A DNA stretch of 64,000 nt from Magnetococcales bacterium (GCA_015231915.1 JADGAR010000004.1:23753-87752), one strand, 5' to 3'. Positions 14,323 to 24,668 are shown, counted from the stretch's first letter. Notes: a model not told the origin generated them from the letters alone. Translations and numbers: made by a program.

Positions 14323-16743
14323 ATGACAAAGCGCATGCTGGTGGACGCCACCCACCCGGAAGAGATCCGCGTGGCCATCATCCAGGACAACCGCCTCATC
14401 GACCTGGACATCGAAACTTCCAGTCGAGAACAAATCAAAGGCAACATCTATCTGGGAAAGGTCTCCCGCGTGGAACCCTCCCTGCAGGCCGCCTTCATCG
14501 ACTTCGGGGGGGGACGCCAGGGGTTTCTCTCCGTCAACGACATCCATCCCAAATACTACCCCAATGCCACCCAGTCCGAGACCCGCGGTGAGTTCCTGCC
14601 CATCCCCCTGCCGGAACCCCTCGATGGCGAGGAGGAGGATTTCGAGGAGGAGGACGAGGAGGCAAAGCCGGCCAACGAGTCCAGAAGGACAAAGGCAACC
14701 GCTCCCGCAGATCCCGCGCCGGCCATGCGCGGCGATTCCGCAACCGACCCCGGGGAACAGACCGATGCGGAAACCGACACCGGCGTGGAGATCGATGACG
14801 ACGGCACCCCGGTCATCGACTCCCTCAAGCGGTTTCCCCGGCGGCAGCGTCTCCCCATCCAGAAGATCCTCACCAGGGGCCAGAAACTCCTGGTCCAGGT
14901 GGTCAAGGAACCGCGCGGCAACAAAGGGGCCTCCCTGACCACCAATCTCTCCCTGGCCGGACGCTACGCCGTGCTCCTGCCCGAAAACGAGGGTGGCGGC
15001 GGCATCTCCCGCAAGATCGTCGACTCCGATGAGCGCAAAAAACTCAAGGAAATCCTGGAAACCATCGCCATCCCCGGACAGGTGAGCCTCATCATCCGTA
15101 CCGCCGGCCTTGGCCGCACCAAGCGCGAAATCATCCGCGACCTGAACTACCTGCTGCGCCTCTGGAAAAAAATCCTGGAAAACGCCTCCCAGACCGATAG
15201 CCCCGGCATCCTCCACGAGGAGGGGGATCTCATCATGCGCACCATCCGTGACCTCTACGCCACGGACATGAACGAGATCCTCATCGACGGCCAGGAGGGC
15301 TACCGCCGTGGCAAGGATTTCATGCGTCTGCTGATGCCGCGCTACATGAAGGTGGTCCAGCCCTACAAGGAGCCGCAGCCCATCTTCTCCCGCTTCCAGA
15401 TCGAAAACCAGATCGAATCCATGCACGACCGGATCATCCAGTTGAAGGCCGGCGGGTACATCGTCATCGAGCCGACCGAGTCCATGGTCACCATCGACAT
15501 CAACTCCGGGCGTTCCACCCGGGAGAAGGATGTGGAGACCACGGCCTTCAAGACCAATCTCCAGGCCGCCGAAGAGATCGCCCGCCAGTTGCGCCTGCGG
15601 GACCTGGGCGGGTTGATCGTGATCGACTTCATCGACATGGAGGACAAGAAACACAACCTGGAGATCGAACGGGAACTGCGCGAGGCCCTCAAGCTGGACC
15701 GCGCCAAGATCCAGGTCGGCAAGATCTCCCAGTTCGGCCTGCTGGAACTGTCCCGGCAGCGGATGAAGCCCGCCTTCGCCGAGACCAACCGGCAGGTCTG
15801 CCCCCGTTGCAAGGGGTTGGGCACCATCCGTTCGGTGGAGTCGGCGGCCATTCACCTCTTCCGCCTGCTGGAGGAGGACATCGCCAAGAACCGTTATGCG
15901 CGCATCGTCTACCGCACCTCCCTGGAGATGGCCAACTATCTGCTCAACAACAAGCGCGCCCAGTTGACCGCCCTGGAAGCCGAGCACAATACCGTGCTGT
16001 GGATCCAGGGGGACGAGGCGCTGCAAACCCCGGAGCACCGGGTGGAGCGCACCGAGCGTCCGCGTCAGTCCGGCGTCCAGGAGGACAGGGCCAGGCCCAA
16101 TCACAAGGAAAGCCCGTTCCCCGAACCGGAGGTCGACGAGGCAGCGGACGATGCCGATCTTCCCGAGGAGGAGGAGGAGGATGCCCCACAGGATGCCCAA
16201 CCCCTCGCCGAAGGGAGTGGCGAACGCAAGAAACGCCGCCGTCGCCGCCGGAGATCCCGGCAGGGTGCCGCTGCGCCCCAGAACGGTGATGCCGCTGCGC
16301 CCCAGAACGGTGATGCCGCCGCTGCCGGAGATTCCGACTCGCCTCAAGAGGCGGCTGGAGGCGACGGGGTCGCCATGGAGGCGCCCGGTCTGTTCGTCCT
16401 GACCCCGCCCGCAGGCGATTCCCCCGGCGAGGATGCCGGCGATGCCGCTGGGGAAGATGGCGCTGCGGTCACCGAGGCCGCCCGGCGGCGTCGGCGTCGC
16501 CGCCGGCGTTCCTCCGGCAAGTCCCAGCGCCCGGAAGAGGAGACGGCGACCACACAAACCGATCCCGAACCGGTCTCCGAACCGGCCCCCGAACTCCCTC
16601 CCCCCCCTCCGGATCCGGAACCGTCGGCCCCCGTGCCGGTCAAGCGGACGCGGCAGCGCTCCCGCGCCAAGGCCGCCGCAACCCCCCCCGCCACCGAGCA
16701 GCCCGCCGGGGAGGTGGATTCCTCACCCCCCTGGGAGGAGTGA
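14323..16743 (+). CDS. rne: Ribonuclease E
   Basis: Endoribonuclease of mRNA decay and rRNA/tRNA processing, scaffold of the degradosome at the inner membrane. It has 806 residues. The S1 region begins GNIYLGKVSRVEPSLQAAF and is interrupted by an acidic insertion (about 105-165), as I recall for alphaproteobacterial RNase E. The DNase I-like catalytic region has TIDINSG near 391 and VIDFIDM near 436. The zinc-link CPRC is near 493-496. The C-terminal part (from about 560) is disordered: acidic stretches, two Arg-rich blocks and Pro-rich segments that would bind RNA and partners. GGAGAAG at 14306-14312 fixes the ATG at 14323. The 3' end overlaps the convergent TPR gene by 21 bases. Confidence 0.94.
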   Translation: MTKRMLVDATHPEEIRVAIIQDNRLIDLDIETSSREQIKGNIYLGKVSRVEPSLQAAFIDFGGGRQGFLSVNDIHPKYYPNATQSETRGEFLPIPLPEPLDGEEEDFEEEDEEAKPANESRRTKATAPADPAPAMRGDSATDPGEQTDAETDTGVEIDDDGTPVIDSLKRFPRRQRLPIQKILTRGQKLLVQVVKEPRGNKGASLTTNLSLAGRYAVLLPENEGGGGISRKIVDSDERKKLKEILETIAIPGQVSLIIRTAGLGRTKREIIRDLNYLLRLWKKILENASQTDSPGILHEEGDLIMRTIRDLYATDMNEILIDGQEGYRRGKDFMRLLMPRYMKVVQPYKEPQPIFSRFQIENQIESMHDRIIQLKAGGYIVIEPTESMVTIDINSGRSTREKDVETTAFKTNLQAAEEIARQLRLRDLGGLIVIDFIDMEDKKHNLEIERELREALKLDRAKIQVGKISQFGLLELSRQRMKPAFAETNRQVCPRCKGLGTIRSVESAAIHLFRLLEEDIAKNRYARIVYRTSLEMANYLLNNKRAQLTALEAEHNTVLWIQGDEALQTPEHRVERTERPRQSGVQEDRARPNHKESPFPEPEVDEAADDADLPEEEEEDAPQDAQPLAEGSGERKKRRRRRRRSRQGAAAPQNGDAAAPQNGDAAAAGDSDSPQEAAGGDGVAMEAPGLFVLTPPAGDSPGEDAGDAAGEDGAAVTEAARRRRRRRRRSSGKSQRPEEETATTQTDPEPVSEPAPELPPPPPDPEPSAPVPVKRTRQRSRAKAAATPPATEQPAGEVDSSPPWEE
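16267..16314 (+). repeat. Two tandem 24-base units in the RNase E tail
   Basis: Two identical 24-base units, 16267-16290 and 16291-16314, encode a repeated eight-residue AAAPQNGD-type segment between the first Arg-rich block and the next acidic part. They are in frame and in the disordered tail, so copy number changes would be tolerated. Confidence 0.8.
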
Positions 16744-18729
16744 GGCCGGACTCCAGCCCTCCGGGAGTCGTTCCCGACGGGTGGCGGCTTGCAGGGCCGC
16801 CTCCAGGAAGGTCTCCAACTCCCGCACCGCCCGCTGATCCGCATAGAGTTTATGGGCGTTCTCCCGGCAGGCCCTGCCCAGGGCCTGTCGGCGGGGCGCG
16901 TCCCGGGCCAGGTCCAAAGCCAGGGCCGCATAGGCCTCCCGGCTGGCCGCGACGGGCGGGTCGGCCAGTCCCATCTGTCGATAGCCCCCGGTCGCCACCC
17001 GACCCCGCATGAACCGTCCCGGCCAGGTGACCATCGGAATGCCCAGCCCCATGGCCTCGTAGAAGGTGTTCCCGCCGCCGAAATGGAACGGATCGAGCAT
17101 GAGATCCATGTGCGCGGAAACCTGCAGAAAGCGCGGGGTGGCCATGCGGGGCAGCAGGAGCGTCCGTTCCAGGAGCACGGGGTGGGTGTGTTCCCAGCGT
17201 TTGCGCAACAAAGTGGTCCAGGAGGGTTGCTGTCCCTCCACGAGCACGATGCGTGCCTCCGGGTCGCCCGTGACGATGGCCGCCAAGGCCGCGTCGAAGT
17301 CGGGATGCAGCTTGAACAGGCTCTGGAGGCAGCCGAACAGCGTTCCGTCAGCGGGCAGGCCCAGTTCCTCGCGGGAGGGCAGCGGCCTGGGCGCCTCCTT
17401 GACCGGGGAGTAGCGGCAGGGGAGCACGGAGAGGCGGATCAGGCGTTCGCTGTAGCAGCTGTCGGCTCCTTGCGGCTCGATGAGCGCGCTGGAGAGAAAA
17501 TAGTCCATCTCCGGCAGCCCGGTGGTATCCGGATGGCCCCAGGCCACCACCTGGACCGGCGCCAGGCGGGCATGGGCCAACAGCAGGCTCTCCGGGGCCA
17601 TGCCGATGTCGGGGTAGAACAGGATGTCCGGGGCCAGTTCGGCGACTTGCCGTTGATGGTTGGCCACCCCCCCGGTCAGGGTGATCGACCGGTCGGCCAG
17701 GGCGTCGAGATGGGCGCGCAAGGGATCGGGTTTGTCCGGGTGGAAATGGAGGACCGTCACCTCGAAGCGGCGACGGTCGAGGTGGTGGATGAAGCCGTGG
17801 AAAAGCTTGCCGATGGTGTGCGCCGCCAGGTTGCGGGAGACGAACCCGATGCGCGCGCGGCGTCCGGTCACGCGGGGGGGCTGCCAGAGGGCGAGATGGG
17901 CGGCGGTATGGACCAGCCCGGGGGATTTGCGTCGCAGCATGTCGGCCAGGGACGCCATGATCGCGCGGTCGTCTTCGTCGTGATAGGCCAGATAAAAGGT
18001 GAGCAGGTTGAGTTGGTCGATGTCGTCGAACTCTCCGGGCATGGCGAGCAGGCGGGCGATTCCCTCCCGGTAGTGGGCGCGCCACAGGGCGATCTCCTCG
18101 CGGGAGGCCGGGATGGCCGGCAGCAGCAGTTCGGCCAGCAAAAGCGCCTTGCGCCCTTCGGGGCTGCCTTGGCCGGCCAGCCGGAAACTGGTCTCGGCAT
18201 CTTGCCAGCGGCCCTGCCACATGCAGAGATTGCCAAGGTTCACGGCGGCCCCGAAATGGTGCGGGGCCAGCCGCAGGGCCTGCCGGTAGGCCGCCTCGGC
18301 CCGCTCCGGTTCGCCGATTTCCGTCAGCAGGTTGCCAAGATTGTTCCAGGCGGCGATGTGTGCGGGCCGCAGTGCGGTGGCCTTCTGGCAGCAGGTCGCG
18401 GCTTTGGCGAACTCCTGTTTTTCCCGCAGCAGCGTTGCCAGCCGGAACCACGCCTCGGCGGCTGCCTCGGTTTGGCCGGTCAGTTGCAGCGCCTTGGCAT
18501 GGCTCTCCCGGTATCCGGTGTGTCCGGGATGGATCGCCAGGGCCGCCTGCAGATGGGGCAGGGCGGCTTTGGGGTGGTGGCGCTGCAATTCCAGCACGCC
18601 CAGGTTGTGATGGGCATCCGCCTGGCGCGCATCCTGGGCGAGAATCGCCTCATAGATTCCGGCGGCCTCGGCCAGACGGCCTGCCCGCTGGTGTGCCACC
18701 GCTTCTTTCAGGAGCGCCTCATCCTTCAT
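16723..18729 (-). CDS. TPR protein with O-GlcNAc-transferase-type (SPINDLY/GT41) domain
   Basis: A 668-residue protein. TPR repeats occupy about residues 1-210 (for example AAWNNLGNLLTE, GAAVNLGNLC). The GT41-type catalytic region follows: RIGFVSRNLAAHTIGKLF starts the first lobe, VQVVAWGHPDTTGLPEMDY is the sugar-nucleotide side, and DPFHFGGGNTFYEAMGLG is the conserved second-lobe motif. Such enzymes usually transfer a sugar to protein Ser/Thr; in bacteria flagellin or surface proteins are common targets. ATG 18729 overlaps the previous stop as ATGA, so it is the third gene of the minus-strand glycosylation operon. The acceptor is unknown. Confidence 0.84.
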   Translation of the reverse strand: MKDEALLKEAVAHQRAGRLAEAAGIYEAILAQDARQADAHHNLGVLELQRHHPKAALPHLQAALAIHPGHTGYRESHAKALQLTGQTEAAAEAWFRLATLLREKQEFAKAATCCQKATALRPAHIAAWNNLGNLLTEIGEPERAEAAYRQALRLAPHHFGAAVNLGNLCMWQGRWQDAETSFRLAGQGSPEGRKALLLAELLLPAIPASREEIALWRAHYREGIARLLAMPGEFDDIDQLNLLTFYLAYHDEDDRAIMASLADMLRRKSPGLVHTAAHLALWQPPRVTGRRARIGFVSRNLAAHTIGKLFHGFIHHLDRRRFEVTVLHFHPDKPDPLRAHLDALADRSITLTGGVANHQRQVAELAPDILFYPDIGMAPESLLLAHARLAPVQVVAWGHPDTTGLPEMDYFLSSALIEPQGADSCYSERLIRLSVLPCRYSPVKEAPRPLPSREELGLPADGTLFGCLQSLFKLHPDFDAALAAIVTGDPEARIVLVEGQQPSWTTLLRKRWEHTHPVLLERTLLLPRMATPRFLQVSAHMDLMLDPFHFGGGNTFYEAMGLGIPMVTWPGRFMRGRVATGGYRQMGLADPPVAASREAYAALALDLARDAPRRQALGRACRENAHKLYADQRAVRELETFLEAALQAATRRERLPEGWSPASLLPGG

Positions 18730-20783
18730 TGCCCGCACCAGCGGCGCCACATCTCCCGGTAGGCCGCTTCCACCTTGCCGACAAAACCGGGTTCGTCCAT
18801 CAACGGGCTGTTCTCCATTTCGCCGCGCAGACCGGCGCGCAGCGTCGCCAGTCCGGGCAGGTCCGCAGCGAGTTCCACGGCCAGCGCCACGTATTCGGCT
18901 TCGTTGCGGGCGATCCATTCCTCGCGGCCCAGCACCCGCAGCAGCATGGCCCCCAGACCCCCGCCCACCTCGCGTTCCGCCATGGAGACCGCCGGCAGCC
19001 CCATGTAGAGCATCTCTGCCAGGGTGATGCCGGAATTGAGCGGAAAACAGTCCAGGCCGATGTCGATGGTGCGCAGTTTGTCCCATGGCGAACTGGTGAA
19101 ACCGATCTCCAGGCGCTGCCGTTCGATGCCGTGGGCCGAGAAGCGCGCATAAAGCTCTTCCTGCATGCCGGGATCCTGGTAATTGCCCGAAAAGATCACC
19201 AGGCGCGTACCGGGCGTTTGGCGCAGGATCTCCGACCAGACCCGCACCACCCGGTCGTTCATGCGGATGGAGCGGCCAAAGCTGCCGAAGGTCACATGAC
19301 CTCGTGTCAAGGCCGGTAACGAAGAGACCATGCCCGCCTCCTCCTGGGGGCGATACACCAGGGCCGGGGGTGCGATGCGCCACACCCGCTCCAGGTAGAA
19401 CGCCTCGGCCCCCGGCGGATCGGTGATGGAATCGGTCAGGGCGTAATCGATCGCCGACACCCCGGTGGTGAAGCCGTACAGCCAGGTCACCGCCAGCGGT
19501 GCGGGCTTGCGCGCGAAGACCGGCAGCCGGTTGTTGTTGGTATGACCCGCCAGGTCCACCAGCAGGTCGATCCCGTCCGCCCGGATCCGCTCGGCAAGGG
19601 CGGCGTGGGTCATGCCCCGCGTCGGGATCCAGTGGTCCACGTACCCCTTGTAGCGCAACGATACCGCGTCTTCCCGGGCGAGTTCGGCATAGGCGAACAG
19701 CTCGAACCGGTCGCCATGCCCGGCCAGCAGCGGCTCCACGAACCCCCGGATCGAGTGGTTGCGGAAATCGGGCGACACGTATCCCACCTTCAACCGGCGT
19801 TCGGGATCGCGGGGGTTGGCATGCCCCTGCCACTGGGCGCGCAGGGGCCGGACAAAGCGTTCGTCGTACTCCCGGTAGAGGGCGAAGGTCTCCGCCACGT
19901 CACGCTGGGGATGATAGAGCGCGCCGAACACCAGATTGAACATGGCGGGCGCGCAATCGGGCTGCAGGGCCAGCGCCCGGCGGCACAACGCCTCGGCCTC
20001 TTCATGGCGGCTGCGGACCAGCAGGATGGTGGCCAGATTGCTCATCGTATCGGGCTGGTCCGGACTCAGCCGGAGCGCCTCCCGCAACGCCTGCTCGGCT
20101 TCCAGCGGTCGCTTCAGGTCGGTCAGCAGCACCCCGAGATTGTTGTATGCCAGGGCGTAATCCGGGCGCAGGCGGATCGTCTCCCGGTAGGCGGCCTCGG
20201 CCTCCGGCATGCGTCCGGTGGCGGCCAGCAGCACGCCCAGGTTGTAATGGCCCTCGGCGTATTCCGGCAGGAGGCGCAGCGCCTCACGATAGGCGGCTTC
20301 GGCCTCGGCGACATGGCCCTGCTGGAACAGGGCATACCCCAGCCAGCCGTGCGCCAGGCCCTCGGTCGGTTGCAGGCGGGTCACCTCCTGGAGCAAAGCG
20401 GCGGCGGCGTCGAAACGTTGCCTTTGGATCAGCAGATGGGCCAGATTCCAATGGGTCCGCACGAATCCAGGCGCCAGTGCCAACGCCTTGCGGAAGTGCG
20501 CCTCGGCCTCCTCCCAGCGGTGGAGTCGTTGCAGGGCGACCCCTGCGTTGATCCAGGTCGCCACATCCTCCGGCAGCAACGCCAGCGCCTTTTGCAGGCA
20601 GGTCACCGCCTCGGCCTCCCGGCCCTGTTCCTGCAGCGCGCTTCCCAGCGCCTTCCAGCCGAAGCCATGCTGCGGCTGGCGCGTCACCAGGTCGCGCGCC
20701 CGCTGTTCCAGTTCCGCGAAGCGCCGTTGCTCGAACAGTGTCACCAGTTGTGCGGAGGGGTCGGCAGCGGGTTTTCTTTTCAT
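18726..20783 (-). CDS. TPR protein with O-GlcNAc-transferase-type (GT41) domain
   Basis: A 685-residue protein with about eight TPR units (residues 15-300, repeated EAEAAYREALRL and YNLGVLL blocks). A GT41 catalytic part follows: KVGYVSPDFRNHSIRGFVEP, LVDLAGHTNNNRLPVFARKPAP and TWLYGFTTGVSAIDY, then FGSFGRSIRMND and IDIGLDCFPLNSGITLAEMLYMGLP. The NSG/TLAEMLYMGLP block matches the second lobe of OGT-like enzymes. Its start overlaps the stop of the gene upstream, and its stop overlaps the start of the next, both as ATGA. That indicates fixed stoichiometry among the three products. The protein target is not known. Confidence 0.84.
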   Translation of the reverse strand: MKRKPAADPSAQLVTLFEQRRFAELEQRARDLVTRQPQHGFGWKALGSALQEQGREAEAVTCLQKALALLPEDVATWINAGVALQRLHRWEEAEAHFRKALALAPGFVRTHWNLAHLLIQRQRFDAAAALLQEVTRLQPTEGLAHGWLGYALFQQGHVAEAEAAYREALRLLPEYAEGHYNLGVLLAATGRMPEAEAAYRETIRLRPDYALAYNNLGVLLTDLKRPLEAEQALREALRLSPDQPDTMSNLATILLVRSRHEEAEALCRRALALQPDCAPAMFNLVFGALYHPQRDVAETFALYREYDERFVRPLRAQWQGHANPRDPERRLKVGYVSPDFRNHSIRGFVEPLLAGHGDRFELFAYAELAREDAVSLRYKGYVDHWIPTRGMTHAALAERIRADGIDLLVDLAGHTNNNRLPVFARKPAPLAVTWLYGFTTGVSAIDYALTDSITDPPGAEAFYLERVWRIAPPALVYRPQEEAGMVSSLPALTRGHVTFGSFGRSIRMNDRVVRVWSEILRQTPGTRLVIFSGNYQDPGMQEELYARFSAHGIERQRLEIGFTSSPWDKLRTIDIGLDCFPLNSGITLAEMLYMGLPAVSMAEREVGGGLGAMLLRVLGREEWIARNEAEYVALAVELAADLPGLATLRAGLRGEMENSPLMDEPGFVGKVEAAYREMWRRWCGQ

Positions 20784-23700
20784 GATGGCTCCAGGAAAAT
20801 CGGTTCCACCTTGCCTGCCTGGTGGTTTTGCCACATCCGTTCGTACAGTCGTGCCAGATCCTTGGCAAAGCGCCCGGTGTCGAACAGGGGCCAGGAGAGG
20901 CGATGGACCCGCAACCGTTCGCGCAGGGCGGCCAGGCGGTCCGGGTGACGGGCCAGTTCCACGGCCAGGGCCAGATAGCCCTCCGGGTCGCTGGCGACCA
21001 GTTCCGGCAATCCCACCGCGTGCAACAGGCTGGCCCCCACCCGACCGGCAAAGGCGTTGCCTTGCAGGGTCACCAATGGCACCCCGCTCCACAAGGCGTC
21101 GCAACCCGTGGCATGCGAGTTGTATGGAAAGGTGTCCAGGGCCAGATCCGCCAGGGCGAGGCGTGCCAGATGTCCCTCCAGGGTCGCGGTACGGGGGGCG
21201 AAGTGCAGCCGATCCGGGTCGATCCCCCGTTCCGCTGCCTCGCGGCGCAGGTTGGCCACCGCCTCGGCGGGGGCCTCCCGCAGCCAGAGCAGGCTCTCCG
21301 GGACTGCCTCCAGCAGACGGCACCAGAGCGCGAAACTCTCCGCGTTGAATTTGCAGCTTTGATTGAAACTGCAAAACACCATCCCCTCGGCGGGCAGGCC
21401 CGCTTCCCCACGGGATGGCGGGGGGGGAATGGCGGGGCCTCGTTCATGGGGCAGATAGCAGTGGGGCAGCAACGCCAGACGTTCGGAGAAGTGGTCGGCA
21501 TGCGCCAAGGGGGTGGCGACGGGATCGCCGATCAGGTAATCGGCCACCCGCGCGTCCCCCAGCGTGCCGGGATATCCCAGCCAGTTGACCTGAACCGGGG
21601 CCGGACGGCAGGCGATGATCCCCGGACGGGAATCCCTGGTAAAACCCTGCAACTCCACCAGGATGTGCACGCCGTCCGCCACGATCCGCCGGGCTGCCGC
21701 CGCGTCGGTCAGGCCGTCCAGTTCCACGAAGTGGTCGCAGGCGGCCCGGATCCGCGCCCGCACGGGGTGGCCATCGTCCTGGCCATGGGAGTAGGCGAGG
21801 ATCTCGAAGCGGTTGCGGTCGAATTGGCAAAACACCCCGGCCAGCAGATGGGCCACCGGGTGATCCCGGAAATCCCCGGACAGATAGCCGATGCGGATTC
21901 GCCGCGGATGGGGGGCGAACCGCCAGTCACGACGCATATCTTCGGATCGCGCGCGAATTCCGGCCATGACCGCCTCGGCGCAGGCCCGCGCCTCCAGGGC
22001 GGGAATCGGCAGCGTCAGCAGGGAGAACGGCAGCACCTCCCTGGCCCCGGCGCGGAGCTGTCCCAGCAGCAGGGTGCAATACTCCGGCACCTGGCGCCAG
22101 TCGCAGGCGTTGAGCATCATGTGGAGGAGGTTGGCGCATGCCCCAGGCTGATCCGGGCGCAGGCGGTGGGCGTGCCGGTAGCACTCCCCGGCCTGGTAAA
22201 ACTCCCGTCGCTCCTGATGGACATTCCCCAGATTGGCGTGGGCGTCGGCATACTCCGGCCTCAGGCGGAGCGCCTCCCGGTAACAGGCTGCGGCCTCGTC
22301 CAGGCGGCGCCATGCGTACAGCAGGTTGCCCAGATTGTTGTGGGCCTCGGGGTGGTCCGGGTGGAGGCGGATCGCCTCCCGGAAGGCGGTTTCGGCCTCG
22401 TGGAAGCGTTTCTGCCCGTGCAGCAGATTGGCAAGGTTGTAATGGGTCGGCGCCCAGTCCGGATGGTGCTGAAGCGTCTCCCGGTAGCGGGTTTCGGCCT
22501 CGGCGAACCGCATGCGTTCGTGCAGCAGCACCCCCAGATTGTTGCCGGCCAGGGCATAGGCCGGTTGCAGGCGGAGCGCTTCCCGGTAGGCGGCCTCGGC
22601 CTCCTCGTGGCGCCGGGTTGTCTGCAACACGTTGCCCAGGTTGTAGAAGGCCACCGCGCACCCCGGATCGAGACGGATCACCTCCCGGTAGGCCGCCTCG
22701 GCTTCGTGGAGTCTGCCTTCGGCCAGGAGTCGATTGCCGCGGTTGCCATGGGCCTCGACGAGATCGGGGCAGAGGCGGGCCAGCGCTGCGGTCACCGCCG
22801 CCACCACTTCCTGCCAGTCGTCTGGCCGGGATTGCCGGAAGAGCCGCATCACCCCCGGATACCAGGGGGAGTCGGCCCGTTCCAGCATCCAGCGCCAATC
22901 CGTCTCCATGGCGGGCAGCAGCACCCAGCAGGGCCGCCCCAGGGCGCCGCACAGGTGGACCACGGCGGTATCCACGGCGATCACCAGGTCCAGTTGGGCG
23001 ACGATGGCGGCGCTGTCGGCAAAATCCCGGATCTCCCCTCCCAGATGGAGCAGCGGTTGGTCGTCCGGCGGCTGTTCTCCCTCTTCCTCGCCGTCCCCTT
23101 TTTGCAAGCTGATGAACACGATGCCCGGCACGCGCCACAAGGGGGCCAGCGTCGCCAGGCCGGGGAGGGAACGTTGGGCGTCGTTGCGGTTGCCGGAAAA
23201 GCCGCGCCACACCAGGCCGACCCGGAGGGGGCCTGCCGGCAGGCGCGCGCGCCAATGGGCCTGACGGTGCGGCAGAACCCCCAGATAGGGCAGGGCGGCG
23301 GGAATGGTCTCCGGGCGGGTCCCCAGATAAAGCGGGATGCTCAGCAGCAGGGTCCAGTAGTCGTGGATGGGCAGGCCGGTTCCGTTGGCGGTGACCACGT
23401 CCGGGCCGGCGAGGGTGGAGAGCAGTGCCTCCAGGGGGGGCTTGCACAACAGGGTGATGCGTCCCGCGCCCGCCGCCTTGAGGTGGATCAGGAACCGGCT
23501 GAATTGAATCGTATCCCCAAAGCCCTGTTCGTCGATCACCAGCAGGGAGCGGTCGCCAAGAGTCTCGCCGCGCCAGCGGGGGAACGGCAGATTGACCGGG
23601 ACGGGGACGTGCTCCTTGCGCCCCTGATGATAGCGGAATTCGTACAGCGGCCACCCTTCCGCCCACTCCCCCGCCTGCATGCGCAAAAGCCCCAGGTTCC

Positions 23701-24649
23701 AGGAGGCCTCGGGGTAATCCGGACGCAGCCGCAGCGCCTCCCGGTAGGCCCGTTCGGCATCGATGCGGCGGCGGTGTTTTTGCAGCAGGTGGCCAAGATT
23801 GTAATGACCCTCGGCAAAGCCGGGATCGATGCGCAGGGCCTCCCGGTAGGCCGCTTCGGCCTCCTGGAAGCGGCCCTGTTCGTTGAGCAGGTTGCCGAGA
23901 TTGTTGATGAAGCGCGCATCGGTCGGATCGTGGCGCATCGCCTCGTGAAAGGCCGCTTCTGCCTCGGCGTGGCGCGCGCCCGCGTGCAGCAGATTGGCGA
24001 GATTGTACCAGGCCAGGGCGCATTCCGGCTGGATGCGGATCACCTCCCGGAAGAGCGTCTCGGCTTCTTGCGTCATGCCCCGTTTGTCCATCAGGATGCC
24101 GAGGTTGTTGCGCGCCTCCACGTGTTCGGGCCGGAGGCGCAGCGCCTCCCGATAGGCCGTTTCCGCCTCGCCGGGGGTGTGCAGGGTTTCCAGGGTCACC
24201 CCCAGATTGTACCATGCCTCCGTCTGGCCCGGATCGAGACGGATCACCTCCAGATAGGCGTCCCGCGCCTCTTCGGGACGGCGTTGTCCGGCCAGCAGGA
24301 CGCCCAGCTGAAACCATACTGCCGTCAGATCCGGACGGATGTGCAGCACCTCCCGGAAAACCGCCAGGGCATCCTCTGTCCGTCCCAGTTGCCACAGGAC
24401 GAATCCCAGGCCGTTGAGGCTCTCCACGTCGTCGGGGAGATGATCCACCGCCTTGCGCAAGGCCGTCAGCGCCTCTTCGGCACGCTCCATCCGTTGCAGG
24501 GCCAGGCCCAGCGCCTTCCAGGCGAAACCGTGGTCCGCCCGTCCGGCGAGCAGCACGCGGGCCTCGCGCTCCAGATCGGCGTAACGGCCCCTGCCGAACA
24601 GGGCGATCAGGCGGCTTTCGTCGTGGGAATAGGAAGGAGGCGCGCTCAT
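20780..24649 (-). CDS. Large TPR protein with two glycosyltransferase modules (GT9-like and GT41-like)
   Basis: A 1289-residue, four-part protein. TPR units fill about residues 1-330. A heptosyltransferase/GT9-like module follows (about 345-640), with PFPRWRGE, LLVIDEQGFGDTIQF, DLVIAVDTAVVHLCGALG and DWRWMLER.DSPWYPG. A second TPR block spans about 650-910. The C-terminal GT41/SPINDLY module contains RIGYLSGDFRDHPVAHL, VQVNWLGYPGTLGDARVADY and LALDTFPYNSHATGCDALW. ATG 24649 is chosen for the TPR start; no good ribosome-binding site is visible. A strong promoter lies at 24702-24730. It heads the three-gene operon and probably glycosylates protein or assembles a glycan (inferred). Confidence 0.83.
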   Translation of the reverse strand: MSAPPSYSHDESRLIALFGRGRYADLEREARVLLAGRADHGFAWKALGLALQRMERAEEALTALRKAVDHLPDDVESLNGLGFVLWQLGRTEDALAVFREVLHIRPDLTAVWFQLGVLLAGQRRPEEARDAYLEVIRLDPGQTEAWYNLGVTLETLHTPGEAETAYREALRLRPEHVEARNNLGILMDKRGMTQEAETLFREVIRIQPECALAWYNLANLLHAGARHAEAEAAFHEAMRHDPTDARFINNLGNLLNEQGRFQEAEAAYREALRIDPGFAEGHYNLGHLLQKHRRRIDAERAYREALRLRPDYPEASWNLGLLRMQAGEWAEGWPLYEFRYHQGRKEHVPVPVNLPFPRWRGETLGDRSLLVIDEQGFGDTIQFSRFLIHLKAAGAGRITLLCKPPLEALLSTLAGPDVVTANGTGLPIHDYWTLLLSIPLYLGTRPETIPAALPYLGVLPHRQAHWRARLPAGPLRVGLVWRGFSGNRNDAQRSLPGLATLAPLWRVPGIVFISLQKGDGEEEGEQPPDDQPLLHLGGEIRDFADSAAIVAQLDLVIAVDTAVVHLCGALGRPCWVLLPAMETDWRWMLERADSPWYPGVMRLFRQSRPDDWQEVVAAVTAALARLCPDLVEAHGNRGNRLLAEGRLHEAEAAYREVIRLDPGCAVAFYNLGNVLQTTRRHEEAEAAYREALRLQPAYALAGNNLGVLLHERMRFAEAETRYRETLQHHPDWAPTHYNLANLLHGQKRFHEAETAFREAIRLHPDHPEAHNNLGNLLYAWRRLDEAAACYREALRLRPEYADAHANLGNVHQERREFYQAGECYRHAHRLRPDQPGACANLLHMMLNACDWRQVPEYCTLLLGQLRAGAREVLPFSLLTLPIPALEARACAEAVMAGIRARSEDMRRDWRFAPHPRRIRIGYLSGDFRDHPVAHLLAGVFCQFDRNRFEILAYSHGQDDGHPVRARIRAACDHFVELDGLTDAAAARRIVADGVHILVELQGFTRDSRPGIIACRPAPVQVNWLGYPGTLGDARVADYLIGDPVATPLAHADHFSERLALLPHCYLPHERGPAIPPPPSRGEAGLPAEGMVFCSFNQSCKFNAESFALWCRLLEAVPESLLWLREAPAEAVANLRREAAERGIDPDRLHFAPRTATLEGHLARLALADLALDTFPYNSHATGCDALWSGVPLVTLQGNAFAGRVGASLLHAVGLPELVASDPEGYLALAVELARHPDRLAALRERLRVHRLSWPLFDTGRFAKDLARLYERMWQNHQAGKVEPIFLEPS

Positions 24650-24668
24650 CACGGGTAGGGGAGCGGGA

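Noticed and set aside
20822..24658. A 1278-codon plus-strand open frame
   Set aside because: Antisense shadow of the minus-strand TPR-glycosyltransferase gene, with the same low-complexity composition and no family features.
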